From NCBI RefSeq assembly GCF_014836495.1, contig NZ_JACSQT010000008.1, forward strand, positions 1-64,000: a stretch of 64,000 nt of DNA. The letters run 5' to 3'. Source of the stretch: Cytobacillus stercorigallinarum. GTDB taxonomy: Bacteria > Bacillota > Bacilli > Bacillales > Cytobacillaceae. Numbering within the stretch: the first letter of the stretch is position 1; each line of letters starts with the position of its first letter. Shown piece by piece: positions 36,222-44,905 of this stretch. The position numbers and the translations under genes were made by a program. Below the pieces are notes generated by a model. That model had not been told where the DNA came from, searched no databases, and saw nothing but the letters and a program-made list of their open reading frames with translations.

Positions 36222-37313
36222 ATGGTCTATAAAGATCAAATTCAAGAATGGTTTAATGAATTTCATAACCATCCAGAACCTAGTTTTAAAGAGTATGAGA
36301 CAACCAAAAAAATTATGTCTATTTTGAGTGGTTTAAAAGTTGATTATCAAACTTTTGGGGATTTAACAGGTGTAATTGCAGAGGTGGGAAATGGAGAGGA
36401 AGTGATTGCTGTAAGAGCCGATATGGATGCACTCTGGCAGCAAGTGGATGGTACATATCGTGCAAATCACTCCTGTGGGCATGATGCGCATATGGCTATT
36501 GTTTTAGGTAGTATTCTTTATTTGGATAAGCAAGCTTTAAGTAAGCGCATCCGTTTTATTTTTCAGCCAGCTGAAGAAAAAGGGAATGGATCTCTAGAAA
36601 TGATTAAGCATGGCGCGATGGAAGGTGTTACACATTTGTTTGGCATCCATCTCAGACCACATGAAGAATTATCTTTAGGACAAGTATCACCATCCATCCA
36701 TCACGGTGCATGTGTCACATTAGAAGGAAAAATTAGTGGTGAAGATGCCCATGGCGCCAGGCCTCATCAAGGAAGAAGCGCAATTGATATAATTGCTGCG
36801 ATTTATCAATTATTAAAAAATATCTATTTGTCCCCGTTTGCTGCGTATTCTGTCAAATTAACTAACATTCAAACAGGTGGAGAAAGCTTAAATATCATTC
36901 CGGGCCATGCCACCTTTGGTATTGATATAAGAGCGCAAAAAAATGAACAATTAGCAGAACTACAAACAAAAGTGAGTAAAGGGTTAGGCGATATTGCTGC
37001 AATGTTTGATGTCGATATTTCATTTGATTGGAAAGATTATACACCAGGTGCAGTCGTCTCTGAACAAGCAGAAGCGAAGGCAATACGGGCAATTACAGAG
37101 GTTTTAGGGTCAGAAAGTGTGGCTCCCCCGCTCATTACCCCGGGAAGTGATGACTTTCATTTTTATACAATCAAACATCCAAATGTCCATGCAACAATGA
37201 TTGGTTTAGGTGCTGACTTAAAGCCTGGATTGCACCACCCGCAAATGAGATTTAATCATACAGTATTGGACCAGGGTGCTCGAATAGTAGCAGCAACACT
37301 AATGAAAGCGTAA
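36222..37313 (+). CDS. M20-family amidohydrolase, likely N-succinyl/N-acyl-L-amino-acid hydrolase
   Basis: A 363-residue M20D metallopeptidase. The metal ligands sit in RADMDALW (about 65-72), SCGHDAHM (Cys85, His87, His90) and the Glu pair QPAEEKGNGS (118-119). It resembles hippurate hydrolase and N-acyl amino acid amidohydrolases. Its operon also carries an N-succinylamino-acid racemase-like enzyme and a GNAT enzyme, so deacylation of N-succinyl-L-amino acids is the likely role. AAAAGGAA before 36222 sets the start. Confidence 0.82.
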   Translation: MVYKDQIQEWFNEFHNHPEPSFKEYETTKKIMSILSGLKVDYQTFGDLTGVIAEVGNGEEVIAVRADMDALWQQVDGTYRANHSCGHDAHMAIVLGSILYLDKQALSKRIRFIFQPAEEKGNGSLEMIKHGAMEGVTHLFGIHLRPHEELSLGQVSPSIHHGACVTLEGKISGEDAHGARPHQGRSAIDIIAAIYQLLKNIYLSPFAAYSVKLTNIQTGGESLNIIPGHATFGIDIRAQKNEQLAELQTKVSKGLGDIAAMFDVDISFDWKDYTPGAVVSEQAEAKAIRAITEVLGSESVAPPLITPGSDDFHFYTIKHPNVHATMIGLGADLKPGLHHPQMRFNHTVLDQGARIVAATLMKA

Positions 37314-37345
37314 TTAAAGTGAAAAAATGAATTGGGAGGATTTCT

Positions 37346-38773
37346 ATGAAAAAGGATCAAAAGATGACATTTGGTATGGCGCTAATTCCTTTAGTTGTCA
37401 TGATAATAACAATGATGATTGCGGTTATTTATTTAGATCAAGGACCTCATATTCCATTAATTATTGGCACAATTGTAGCGGCATTAGTTGCTTGGAAAGC
37501 AGGATATAATTGGAAACATATTGAGGAATCGATGTATAAGGGGATTAAACTGGCATTACCGGCTGTCATTATTATTATGTTAGTTGGTTTAGTCATCGGC
37601 TCTTGGCTAGGTGGCGGTATTGTCGCGACAATGATTTACTATGGATTGAAAATAATTACACCGTCTTTATTCCTTGTAACGATAACCATTATTTGTATGA
37701 TTGTCTCTTTATCAATCGGTAGTTCTTGGTCAACAATGGGTACAATTGGTGTTGCAGGTATGGGAATCGGTTTGAGTATGGGCATTCCTGCACCAATGGT
37801 TGCCGGAGCAATTATTTCAGGGTCTTATTTTGGAGATAAGATGTCGCCACTTTCTGACACGACAAATTTAGCAGCCGGTTTAACAGGTACGGATTTATTT
37901 GATCATATTAAGCATATGTTGTATACAACAATTCCAGGAATTCTCATTGCTTTAGGTGTTTATTGGTTCTTAGGGAAGGATTTTGGTAAAGGTGGAGCAA
38001 ATCCAGGGGAAATCGAACAAACGATTCTTGTCTTACAAGACACCTTTGTTATTTCCCCATGGTTATTACTTGTGCCACTCATTGTCATTGTGATGGTTGC
38101 AAAAAAAGTTCCCGCAGTACCAGCATTAGTCGTTGGTATTCTTTTAGGGGTGCTGTGCCAAATATTTGTACAAGGTGGATCGCTCTCTGAAGCAGTCAAT
38201 GCCTTACAAGCAGGTTATGTGCTTAATACCGGAAATGAAATGGTAGACGGCCTCTTTAATGGTGGTGGGCTCGATTCGATGATGTTCACCGTCTCCATGA
38301 CAATTGTAGCGATGACGTTTGGGGGGATACTGGAAAACACCGGTATGCTACAAGCGATTGTCAATCAGATCCTAAAGTTAGCTAAATCTGCGGGGAGTCT
38401 TGTGGCAACGACGATTGTATCTGCATTTGCAACAAATGCTACTGCTTCTGAACAATATATTTCAATTGTTGTCCCAGCAAGGATGTTTTCCAAAGCATAT
38501 CGTGATAAAAATCTCCACTCTAAAAATCTGTCAAGGTCACTTGAAGATGGTGGAACGTTAACGTCAGTATTTATTCCTTGGAATACATGTGGAGTGTTTA
38601 TTCTTGGCACATTAGGAATAGGTGCATTAGAATATGCACCATATGCGATTTTTAACTTTATTGTTCCGATTCTTTCGATTATTTACGCATTCATAGGCTT
38701 TACAATTGTTAAAATCTCAGATGAAGAGAAAAGGATGTTGGAGAAAGAAGAGGATGCATCATTAAATGCATAA
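37346..38773 (+). CDS. NhaC-family Na+/H+ antiporter-type transporter
   Basis: A 475-residue membrane protein with about twelve hydrophobic segments. SIGSSWSTMGTIGVAGMGIG, GSYFGDKMSPLSDTTNLAAG and TNATASEQYISIVVPARMF are NhaC-family signatures. Members include plain Na+/H+ antiporters and substrate exchangers such as MleN. In this operon it may import or exchange an amino acid; that is an inference. GGGAGG precedes the ATG. A terminator-like hairpin follows. Confidence 0.88.
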   Translation: MKKDQKMTFGMALIPLVVMIITMMIAVIYLDQGPHIPLIIGTIVAALVAWKAGYNWKHIEESMYKGIKLALPAVIIIMLVGLVIGSWLGGGIVATMIYYGLKIITPSLFLVTITIICMIVSLSIGSSWSTMGTIGVAGMGIGLSMGIPAPMVAGAIISGSYFGDKMSPLSDTTNLAAGLTGTDLFDHIKHMLYTTIPGILIALGVYWFLGKDFGKGGANPGEIEQTILVLQDTFVISPWLLLVPLIVIVMVAKKVPAVPALVVGILLGVLCQIFVQGGSLSEAVNALQAGYVLNTGNEMVDGLFNGGGLDSMMFTVSMTIVAMTFGGILENTGMLQAIVNQILKLAKSAGSLVATTIVSAFATNATASEQYISIVVPARMFSKAYRDKNLHSKNLSRSLEDGGTLTSVFIPWNTCGVFILGTLGIGALEYAPYAIFNFIVPILSIIYAFIGFTIVKISDEEKRMLEKEEDASLNA

Positions 38774-38777
38774 TGAT

Positions 38778-38812
38778 AAAGAAAGCCGAGGAATGACTTC
38801 GGCTTTCTTTCC
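38778..38812 (+). terminator. Intra-operon terminator-like hairpin
   Basis: Arms 38778-38789 and 38799-38810 (AAAGAAAGCCGA/TCGGCTTTCTTT) form a perfect 12-bp stem with a T-rich 3' arm, located only 21 bases before the racemase start. It probably reduces, but does not abolish, downstream transcription. Confidence 0.7.
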
Positions 38813-38832
38813 ATTAAGAAGGAGAGACTTAA

Positions 38833-39948
38833 ATGAAGATTTCAGCCATTACTATTTATGCCATTCGACTACCTTTAAAGCAGCCATTTGTTATCAGTTA
38901 TCACACATATAAAGATATGCCATCTATTATCGTAAAAGTGGAAACAGATGAAGGGCTGATAGGCTATGGAGAAGCAGTACCTGATGAGCATGTGACAGGA
39001 GAAACATGGGAAGGCACTTATCAAGTAATTAAACATACGCTTGGACCAGCCATATTAGGAATCAATCCAATGGAAATTGAAAAGGTACATGAAATCATGG
39101 ACAAGCTCATCTATCAAGCACCTGCTGCTAAAGCAGCGATCGATATTGCTTGTTACGACTTAATCGGTAAAAAACTACAAGTGCCCGTGTATCAACTCAT
39201 CGGTGGACGTTACCATGAGCAATTTCCCATCACACATGTGTTAAGTATTGGTGAGCCAGAAAAGATGGCGACAGAAGCACTGGAACAAGTCTCAAAAGGT
39301 TACACATCTTTTAAAATCAAAGTAGGAAGAGATGTGGATGGGGATGTAGCAAGAATTAAGGCAGTTGCTGATAGCGTTAAAGACCAAGCAGTGATACGAG
39401 TGGATGTTAACCAAGGTTGGCAAACAGCGGCTGCTACTTTAAAAGGAATAAAGGCATTAGAAACGGTAGATATAGATTGGTTAGAGCAACCGGTAAGGGC
39501 AGATGATATTGATGGTATGGCATTTATTAGGTCTCATTCATCCGTTTCCCTTATGATTGATGAAGGATTAAAGGGAGCAAGAGAGTTGAAAGAGATTATT
39601 CAGAAAAATGCATGTGATCGGATAAACATTAAGTTGATGAAGTGTGGTGGTATTTTGCCAGCAGTTAAGCTTGCATATCAGGCAGAACTAGCGGGGATTG
39701 AGTGCCAGGTCGGATCAATGGTAGAATCATCAATTGCTTCAAGTGCAGGTTTTCATGTGTCTTTTTCTAAAAAGAATATTACTAGTGTAGAATTAACTGG
39801 ACCACTTAAGTTCTCTAAGGATATCGGTGACTTACATTATGATATTCCTTATATTTCTTTAAAAGACCAACCTGGTTTAGGCGTAAATATTGATGAAGAG
39901 ATGCTAAAAGAACTGACTGTATTTGAAGATGTATTAAAGGAGAGTTGA
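38833..39948 (+). CDS. N-succinylamino-acid racemase-like enolase-superfamily enzyme (MLE subgroup)
   Basis: A 371-residue enzyme. The acid/base lysines are in FKIKVG (Lys161, Lys163) and NIKLMK (Lys267). Metal ligands are Asp191 (VDVNQGW), Glu218 (WLEQP) and Asp243 (MIDEG). It strongly resembles the divergent B. cereus enzyme characterised as an N-succinyl-Arg/Lys racemase, and less so dipeptide epimerases. With the M20 hydrolase and GNAT enzyme it would convert D- to L-amino acids through N-succinyl intermediates. Specificity for basic amino acids would fit the adjacent roc genes. Confidence 0.85.
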   Translation: MKISAITIYAIRLPLKQPFVISYHTYKDMPSIIVKVETDEGLIGYGEAVPDEHVTGETWEGTYQVIKHTLGPAILGINPMEIEKVHEIMDKLIYQAPAAKAAIDIACYDLIGKKLQVPVYQLIGGRYHEQFPITHVLSIGEPEKMATEALEQVSKGYTSFKIKVGRDVDGDVARIKAVADSVKDQAVIRVDVNQGWQTAAATLKGIKALETVDIDWLEQPVRADDIDGMAFIRSHSSVSLMIDEGLKGARELKEIIQKNACDRINIKLMKCGGILPAVKLAYQAELAGIECQVGSMVESSIASSAGFHVSFSKKNITSVELTGPLKFSKDIGDLHYDIPYISLKDQPGLGVNIDEEMLKELTVFEDVLKES

Positions 39949-39953
39949 AGAGT

Positions 39954-40646
39954 TTGAATGTAACCATGAGAGACATAACCAAACAAGGCCCATCTTATGA
40001 TGTTATAAATCTAGAAGAACAGCATATTGAACAAATTCTGCAATTGCAACAAAAGGTTATCCATGCCCTACCTGATAAAAAAGTATTACAGCCATTATCG
40101 AAAGAGGAGTTCCTCTATATTTTAAAGGGAAATGGAAAAATGGTTGGTGCTTGGGTCAAAGAGCAATTAATTGCCTTTCGCGCATTACTCATTCCGCCTG
40201 AGAATGATCCCGAGCATCTGGGCCTAGATGCTGGTGTAAAGGATTTGTCTACGGTTATCTATCAAGAAATATCTAATGTAGATCCAATGTATAGAGGGAA
40301 CAAACTACAGCAAAAACTTGCTCAAATTTTAATGGAACAATTGAAAGAAGAAGCACATCATTATAGATATGTTTGTTGTACAGTCGCTCCTTTTAATTAC
40401 CCTTCCCTTAAGGATAAGTTTGTCCAAGATATGCAAATCATTGGACTTAAGGAGAAATATGGGGGTAGCCTTCGCTATGTTTTTATGAAAGATTTGCAAG
40501 CTGCTAAAGTTGCCCAACAAGGAGAAGTGATTGAAATAAAGATGGATGATATCAGCAAACAACAGCAATATTTGCAGTCTGGTTGGCGTGGAGTGAAAAT
40601 GATCATAGCAGAACAGGGGACAAAGGTGGTTTACGCTCGTTTTTAA
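39954..40646 (+). CDS. GNAT-like acyltransferase, candidate D-amino-acid N-succinyltransferase
   Basis: About 230 residues with a GNAT-like core (KMVGAWVKEQLIAFRALLIPP, then SNVDPMYRGNKLQQKLAQILMEQL as the acyl-CoA loop). AAAGGAG at 39936-39942 fits the TTG at 39954 best; the TTG at 39945 is too close and the ATG at 39966 too far. It begins at the racemase stop, which suggests coupling. Known D- to L-amino-acid conversion operons contain such a succinyltransferase, so that role is inferred. Confidence 0.7.
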   Translation: MNVTMRDITKQGPSYDVINLEEQHIEQILQLQQKVIHALPDKKVLQPLSKEEFLYILKGNGKMVGAWVKEQLIAFRALLIPPENDPEHLGLDAGVKDLSTVIYQEISNVDPMYRGNKLQQKLAQILMEQLKEEAHHYRYVCCTVAPFNYPSLKDKFVQDMQIIGLKEKYGGSLRYVFMKDLQAAKVAQQGEVIEIKMDDISKQQQYLQSGWRGVKMIIAEQGTKVVYARF

Positions 40647-40671
40647 TATGTGAGATATAATACGAAATAGT

Positions 40672-40700
40672 TTGACATTTAGAGTGAAGCGATGTATCTT
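40672..40700 (+). promoter_or_regulatory. Promoter of the T-box-aspS2 transcript
   Basis: TTGACA (40672-40677), a 17-base spacer and TATCTT (40695-40700). Confidence 0.65.
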
Positions 40701-40706
40701 AAATAA

Positions 40707-40966
40707 TAATATTTGAGAGCGTTGAGTTGGAGGAGTAGTTTGACACCCTTATCTATAAGAGAGCTACTTATTTGAGCTGAAAGAGTGGCGATAAGGAGTT
40801 AGATGAAAGACACCAATGAGTTCCATCTGAAAGGTATTACTGAGTAGGCATGGACGGTGGCCACCGTTAACGGGCGTATAAGAGATTACATTGTATGATG
40901 TAATAATTAGGGTGGTACCGCGAGAACCGAGCCTCGTCCCTTCTGGGATGAAGCTCGGTTTTTTGT
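40707..40966 (+). promoter_or_regulatory. T-box leader of the aspartyl-tRNA synthetase gene
   Basis: The T-box sequence AGGGTGGTACCGCG (40909-40922) is unmistakable, followed by the antiterminator partner CCTCGTCCCT and a terminator with arms 40925-40932 and 40953-40960 (AACCGAGC/GCTCGGTT) plus a T-run. Upstream are an AGAGAG element in Stem I and a Stem III-like GAGTAGGCATGGACGG...CCGTTA region. By alignment to other leaders (GAAx-codon-xxxxx-TGAG) the specifier is GAC at 40809-40811, an Asp codon. Uncharged tRNA should stabilise the antiterminator. Confidence 0.93.
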
Positions 40967-40989
40967 GTGATTAGAAAGGGGTGATTCAC

Positions 40990-41067
40990 ATGGATAGTGA
41001 TGATGACGATAACGACGATGCAAACAAAATAATAAGGAGTGTGAATGATGATGGGCAAAATCAATGA
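40990..41067 (+). CDS. Asp/Asn-rich 25-codon leader peptide overlapping the aspS2 start
   Basis: An ATG at 40990 behind a near-complete ribosome binding site (AAAGGGGTGAT, 40975-40985) opens 25 sense codons ending in TGA at 41065-41067. Nine codons are Asp and four Asn, with Asp-Asp-Asp-Asp-Asn-Asp-Asp at codons 4-10. It lies after the T-box terminator and overlaps the synthetase start by about 20 bases in another frame. ATTCACA (40984-40990) can pair with TGTGAAT (41040-41046), covering the synthetase initiation region. Stalling at Asp or Asn codons would open that pairing. Translation is not proven. Confidence 0.6.
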   Translation: MDSDDDDNDDANKIIRSVNDDGQNQ

Positions 41068-42364
41068 AGGAATAAGCCGTGTGAATTGCTCTGCTGTAAT
41101 GGAATATGTGAAAAGAAAGGTTACACTATGTGGGTGGGTTCATCGTGTTAGACATTTAGGGAAAATTACTTTCTTACAGTTACGGGATCGTAGCGGCATT
41201 ATTCAATGTGTATTAGAGAATGAATTTGCTGAAATGAAACTTTCATTAGAATCTGTCATTTCTGTACAGGGTCTTGTTGTAAAGACAATGAAAACCGATA
41301 GGGGTGTAGAGGTAATTGTAGATAAGCTTCAGTTATTAAACGCTGCTAATGCACCCTTACCAATTGAACTGAATCAAAAAGAATTAGATGTCCACATGGA
41401 CACATTATTGAATCATCGTGTTTTATCACTACGGAACCATAAAGAGCATCTAATGTTTAATATGAAGTCAGCAATTGTTGACGCCTTTACCTCTTTTTTA
41501 CGAAATGAGGATTTTATCCAGATATTCACGCCGAAAATTGTAGCAGCAGGGGCTGAAGGAGGGGCGAACCTCTTCTCAATAGACTATTTTAATCAACCTG
41601 CTTATTTAGGGCAATCACCACAATTTTATAAGCAAATGATGGTAGCAGCAGGATATGAACGTGTATTTGAAGTGGCTCCTGTTTACCGAGCGGAAGAACA
41701 TGCGACATCTAGACATTTAAATGAATACATTTCACTTGATTTAGAGATGGGGTTTGTATCTTCGAGCAAAGAGTTGATGGAATTAGAGGAGAATCTTTTA
41801 CGTTTTATTTTTAACACCATTCGGGACCGCTATCAAAAAGAGTTGCAAGAGGTCGGTGTAACCATTCCTTTAATAGAAAGAATACCCTGTATATCCCTTC
41901 ATGAAGCAAAGCAAATTTTAGCTCATGAATATCATAAATCGACTAGTGAGATGGAAGATTTGGATCCGGAGGGAGAACGCTTAATTTGTCAGTATTTTTC
42001 TGAAAAGGAAAACAGTGAATTCGTTTTTATCACACATTATCCAAAGACAGTTAGACCAATGTATGCCAAGCCATTAGAAAATCACTCATTATACACAGAT
42101 TCTTTTGATCTATTGTATAAAGGGATAGAGATTACAACTGGTGGCTTAAGGATTCATGATTATCAAGAATTAATTTCTTCAATAGAAGAAAATCACTTAA
42201 AAGTTGCAGATTTTGAAAGTTATACGAATGTTTTTAAATACGGTATGCCTCCACATGGGGGTCTTGCAATAGGCTTAGAGCGATTGACAGCTAAAATAAT
42301 GAATCGGCCTAATGTCCGCTTTGCATCGGCATTCCCACGAGATCGACATCGATTAACCCCATAA
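41048..42364 (+). CDS. aspS2: Archaeal-type aspartyl-tRNA synthetase (probable aspartate--tRNA(Asp/Asn) ligase)
   Basis: A 438-residue class II synthetase of the short archaeal/AsnRS-like AspRS type, without the insertion domain of the usual bacterial AspRS. It has an N-terminal OB-fold (VTLCGWVHRVRHLGKITFLQLRD), motif 2 (FEVAPVYRAEEHATSRHLNEYISLDLEM), AYLGQSPQFYKQM and motif 3 (GGLAIGLERLTAKIM), ending FPRDRHRLTP. His in GWVH is found in non-discriminating enzymes, which charge tRNA-Asp and tRNA-Asn; this needs a GatCAB amidotransferase elsewhere. AAGGAG at 41034-41039 suits the second ATG (41048); 41045 is possible. Controlled by the T-box and perhaps the leader peptide. Confidence 0.88.
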   Translation: MMGKINEGISRVNCSAVMEYVKRKVTLCGWVHRVRHLGKITFLQLRDRSGIIQCVLENEFAEMKLSLESVISVQGLVVKTMKTDRGVEVIVDKLQLLNAANAPLPIELNQKELDVHMDTLLNHRVLSLRNHKEHLMFNMKSAIVDAFTSFLRNEDFIQIFTPKIVAAGAEGGANLFSIDYFNQPAYLGQSPQFYKQMMVAAGYERVFEVAPVYRAEEHATSRHLNEYISLDLEMGFVSSSKELMELEENLLRFIFNTIRDRYQKELQEVGVTIPLIERIPCISLHEAKQILAHEYHKSTSEMEDLDPEGERLICQYFSEKENSEFVFITHYPKTVRPMYAKPLENHSLYTDSFDLLYKGIEITTGGLRIHDYQELISSIEENHLKVADFESYTNVFKYGMPPHGGLAIGLERLTAKIMNRPNVRFASAFPRDRHRLTP

Positions 42365-42369
42365 GTCAT

Positions 42370-42413
42370 GCACGAACAAATGCTAATGATATAAGTATTT
42401 GTTCGTGCTTCTT
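42370..42413 (+). terminator. Terminator after aspS2
   Basis: Arms 42370-42381 and 42397-42408 (GCACGAACAAAT/ATTTGTTCGTGC), perfect 12-bp stem, followed by TTCTTT. Confidence 0.85.
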
Positions 42414-42448
42414 TATGGAAGGCAAGCTATGATAAGGCAGAAAGGATA

Positions 42449-43300
42449 TTAATCGCTTTCTACTGTCGTATCAGCCATCTCCACTAAATGTTGTGCGTTG
42501 CGACTAATTTCTTGAATCGTCGCTGAAAACTCCTGAATGGAGGCTGCTTGGGTATCTGTTAATTGATGAATTTGTGAGAAAGATTGATTAAGCTCAGTGA
42601 GTAACCCCGCGATACTTTTCGTAATTTGATCGATTTGCGAAACATGGTCTTTACTATTACTTGCAAGTTTACGAATTTCTTCTGCTACTACAGAGAATCC
42701 TCTTCCAGCGTCCCCAGCTCGTGCTGCCTCAATCGCTGCATTTAAACCTAAAAGGTTACTTTGATCAGAAATACTCTTTACTGCAGTGGATATTTTTCCG
42801 ATTTCATCTGCACTATGGCTTACAGTCCCCATTTGTGAAGACATGTCAGTCACTTTATCTGCAAGCATCGTCACTGATTTGCTTATCTCTTCAATGGCTG
42901 CAGCTGTTTGCTCTGATACTGCTGAAAGACTTTCTGCTACATCGAACAACTGATTGGACTTTTCTAAACTAATTCCAATACCTACTCCACCGATTACTTC
43001 ACCCTTCTCATTATGAAGGGGGATGGCTTTTGCAATAAGGGGAAAACCGAATAATTCTTTTGGTACCATCGATGTTTTCGTGCAATTTGTACGTATGGAT
43101 TCTGTAATAATATCACCGTCTATTAGAGGGTCCCCGGGAGAGACATTTAATGAAAATGTCTTTCCTGGATAATTAATGATTAATTTCTCTGTATCATATA
43201 TACCAATAGTAATATCATCTTGAATTAATGTATTTAAGTAAGGCGCTACTTTTAGAAAAGCGTCCATTATGTTTATTGATTGCTGTTCTGTTTCAATCAT
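42449..43300 (-). CDS. yfmS: Soluble chemotaxis-type signalling protein, YfmS-like
   Basis: A 283-residue protein with no membrane segments. The N-terminal part (about 1-115) is a small sensor domain; the C-terminal part is a short methyl-accepting-type coiled coil whose tip is the conserved [32 protein letters not shown]. Size and linkage to an aldehyde dehydrogenase gene match B. subtilis yfmT-yfmS. It probably signals to CheA/CheW from the cytoplasm; the ligand is unknown. AGGGAGA precedes the ATG, 19 bases after the dehydrogenase stop. Confidence 0.88.
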   Translation of the reverse strand: MIETEQQSINIMDAFLKVAPYLNTLIQDDITIGIYDTEKLIINYPGKTFSLNVSPGDPLIDGDIITESIRTNCTKTSMVPKELFGFPLIAKAIPLHNEKGEVIGGVGIGISLEKSNQLFDVAESLSAVSEQTAAAIEEISKSVTMLADKVTDMSSQMGTVSHSADEIGKISTAVKSISDQSNLLGLNAAIEAARAGDAGRGFSVVAEEIRKLASNSKDHVSQIDQITKSIAGLLTELNQSFSQIHQLTDTQAASIQEFSATIQEISRNAQHLVEMADTTVESD

Positions 43301-43319
43301 CTTTTTATCTCCCTAATTA

Positions 43320-44780
43320 TTAATATGGCAACTGCCGTTGACTATAATTAACAGAAATCCATTTCATTGTAGTAAACTCATCTAAGCTCCATTCCCCATT
43401 TAAACGACCAAGGCCGGATTGCTTTTCACCACCAAAAGCAACAATAGGTTCATCGTTAATCGTGACATCATTTACATGAATCATACCTGTGTGAATTCTT
43501 TTTGCCATTTCAACACCGCGTTCTACATTGGCAGTATGAAGCGCCCCGCTTAATCCGAGTTGTGTATGATTAGCGATAGCAACAGCATCTTCTTCCGTAT
43601 CAAAAGTCATAATACATACAACAGGACCAAAGAGTTCTTTTTGTGCTACTGTCATTTCAGGTGTCACATTTGTTAAAATCGTTGGTGCAACTAAATTTCC
43701 GCTAATTTCTCCTAATAGGATAGGTTCTGCCCCTTCTTGAATGCCCGTATGAATTAAATCTTCTAATGTTGCTGCTTGTCGTTTGTTAATAACAGGACCG
43801 ATCACGGTTTCAGGGTCGCTAGGATCACCGACTTTAAGTGCTGCTACCTTTTCTTTAAACTTGTTCATAAACGTTGGGTAAATTGATTTTTGAACGAGAA
43901 TCCGATTCGCAGACATGCAAATCTGTCCTTGGTGTGTAAAACGGCTAAATGTTGCTGCGTTCACGGCATAATCAATATCTGCATCTTCCATAACGATAAA
44001 AGCACTATTACCACCTAACTCTAGTAAAGGCTTTTTAAAGTTCTTCACTGCTACTTGGCCGATGTAGCTACCTACTGTAGTAGATCCGGTAAAAGAAATG
44101 ATTCTTGGAATAGGATGTTCTACAAAGCCATCGCCTATTTCCTTAATATCACATAATACAACATTTAGTAATCCTTTAGGTACACCGGCTTCTTCAAATA
44201 TCTTTCCTATTAATGTACCACCAGTTACCATTGAATCTTCATGAGGTTTGAGGACTACTCCACAACCCGCGCCAAGTGCTGGAGCAACTGATTTCATAGA
44301 AAGGAAGAAAGGGAAGTTAAATGGACTAATGACGCCAACCACACCAGCTGGAACTCGATATAATCTATTTTCTTTATGGTCTTCTGTAGACGGCAGAATT
44401 TTACCTTCCATACGTAGTGGATAAGTGGCTGCCTCTTTAATCATATTTTTTACAAGGCCAATTTCAAATGCCGCTTTTAATCGAGTACCTCCAAGTTCAG
44501 CAATAATTAACTGGACAATCTCTTCTTCATGTAAGTCGATAATGGCTACCGCTTTTTCTAATATGTCTCGTTTTTTATAAGGGTTGACACGATCCCACTC
44601 TAGCTTAGCCTTAGCACTAGCCTGATAGGCTTCATCAATATCTTCTAATGTAGCACCATTTACTTCTGCAAGGATGTCTTCATTAAATGGATTAATATTT
44701 TGTAAGAGAGTTTGGCTTTTTCCTTGACGCCATTCTCCATTTATAAACTGCTTATTTAATACTGATAATTGAAAACTCAT
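43320..44780 (-). CDS. yfmT: Aldehyde dehydrogenase, YfmT-like (aromatic aldehyde type)
   Basis: A 486-residue aldehyde dehydrogenase. GVISPFNFPFFLSMKSVAPALG, the catalytic Glu in LELGGNSAFIV and the catalytic Cys in HQGQICMSANRI are intact. Length, YfmT-like features and the downstream yfmS gene support the call; B. subtilis YfmT is described as a vanillin dehydrogenase. It oxidises aldehydes to acids with NAD(P). GGAGG precedes the ATG. The exact substrate here is not shown by the sequence. Confidence 0.88.
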   Translation of the reverse strand: MSFQLSVLNKQFINGEWRQGKSQTLLQNINPFNEDILAEVNGATLEDIDEAYQASAKAKLEWDRVNPYKKRDILEKAVAIIDLHEEEIVQLIIAELGGTRLKAAFEIGLVKNMIKEAATYPLRMEGKILPSTEDHKENRLYRVPAGVVGVISPFNFPFFLSMKSVAPALGAGCGVVLKPHEDSMVTGGTLIGKIFEEAGVPKGLLNVVLCDIKEIGDGFVEHPIPRIISFTGSTTVGSYIGQVAVKNFKKPLLELGGNSAFIVMEDADIDYAVNAATFSRFTHQGQICMSANRILVQKSIYPTFMNKFKEKVAALKVGDPSDPETVIGPVINKRQAATLEDLIHTGIQEGAEPILLGEISGNLVAPTILTNVTPEMTVAQKELFGPVVCIMTFDTEEDAVAIANHTQLGLSGALHTANVERGVEMAKRIHTGMIHVNDVTINDEPIVAFGGEKQSGLGRLNGEWSLDEFTTMKWISVNYSQRQLPY

Positions 44781-44905
44781 GGAAAAACCTCCTTAGAATA
44801 TATGAATCTAAGTTGTTTATCGACCATAGGAGTCGAATATGATAGTTAGTAAATGTAAAATATATAGGTAATTATATCTAATATTGTTCATGTTTCGTTG
44901 AATTG

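Noticed and set aside
40867-41064. Minus-strand open reading frame over the T-box and leader peptide
   Set aside because: It is the complement of the repetitive Asp/Asn codons and of structured RNA, and has no ribosome binding site.
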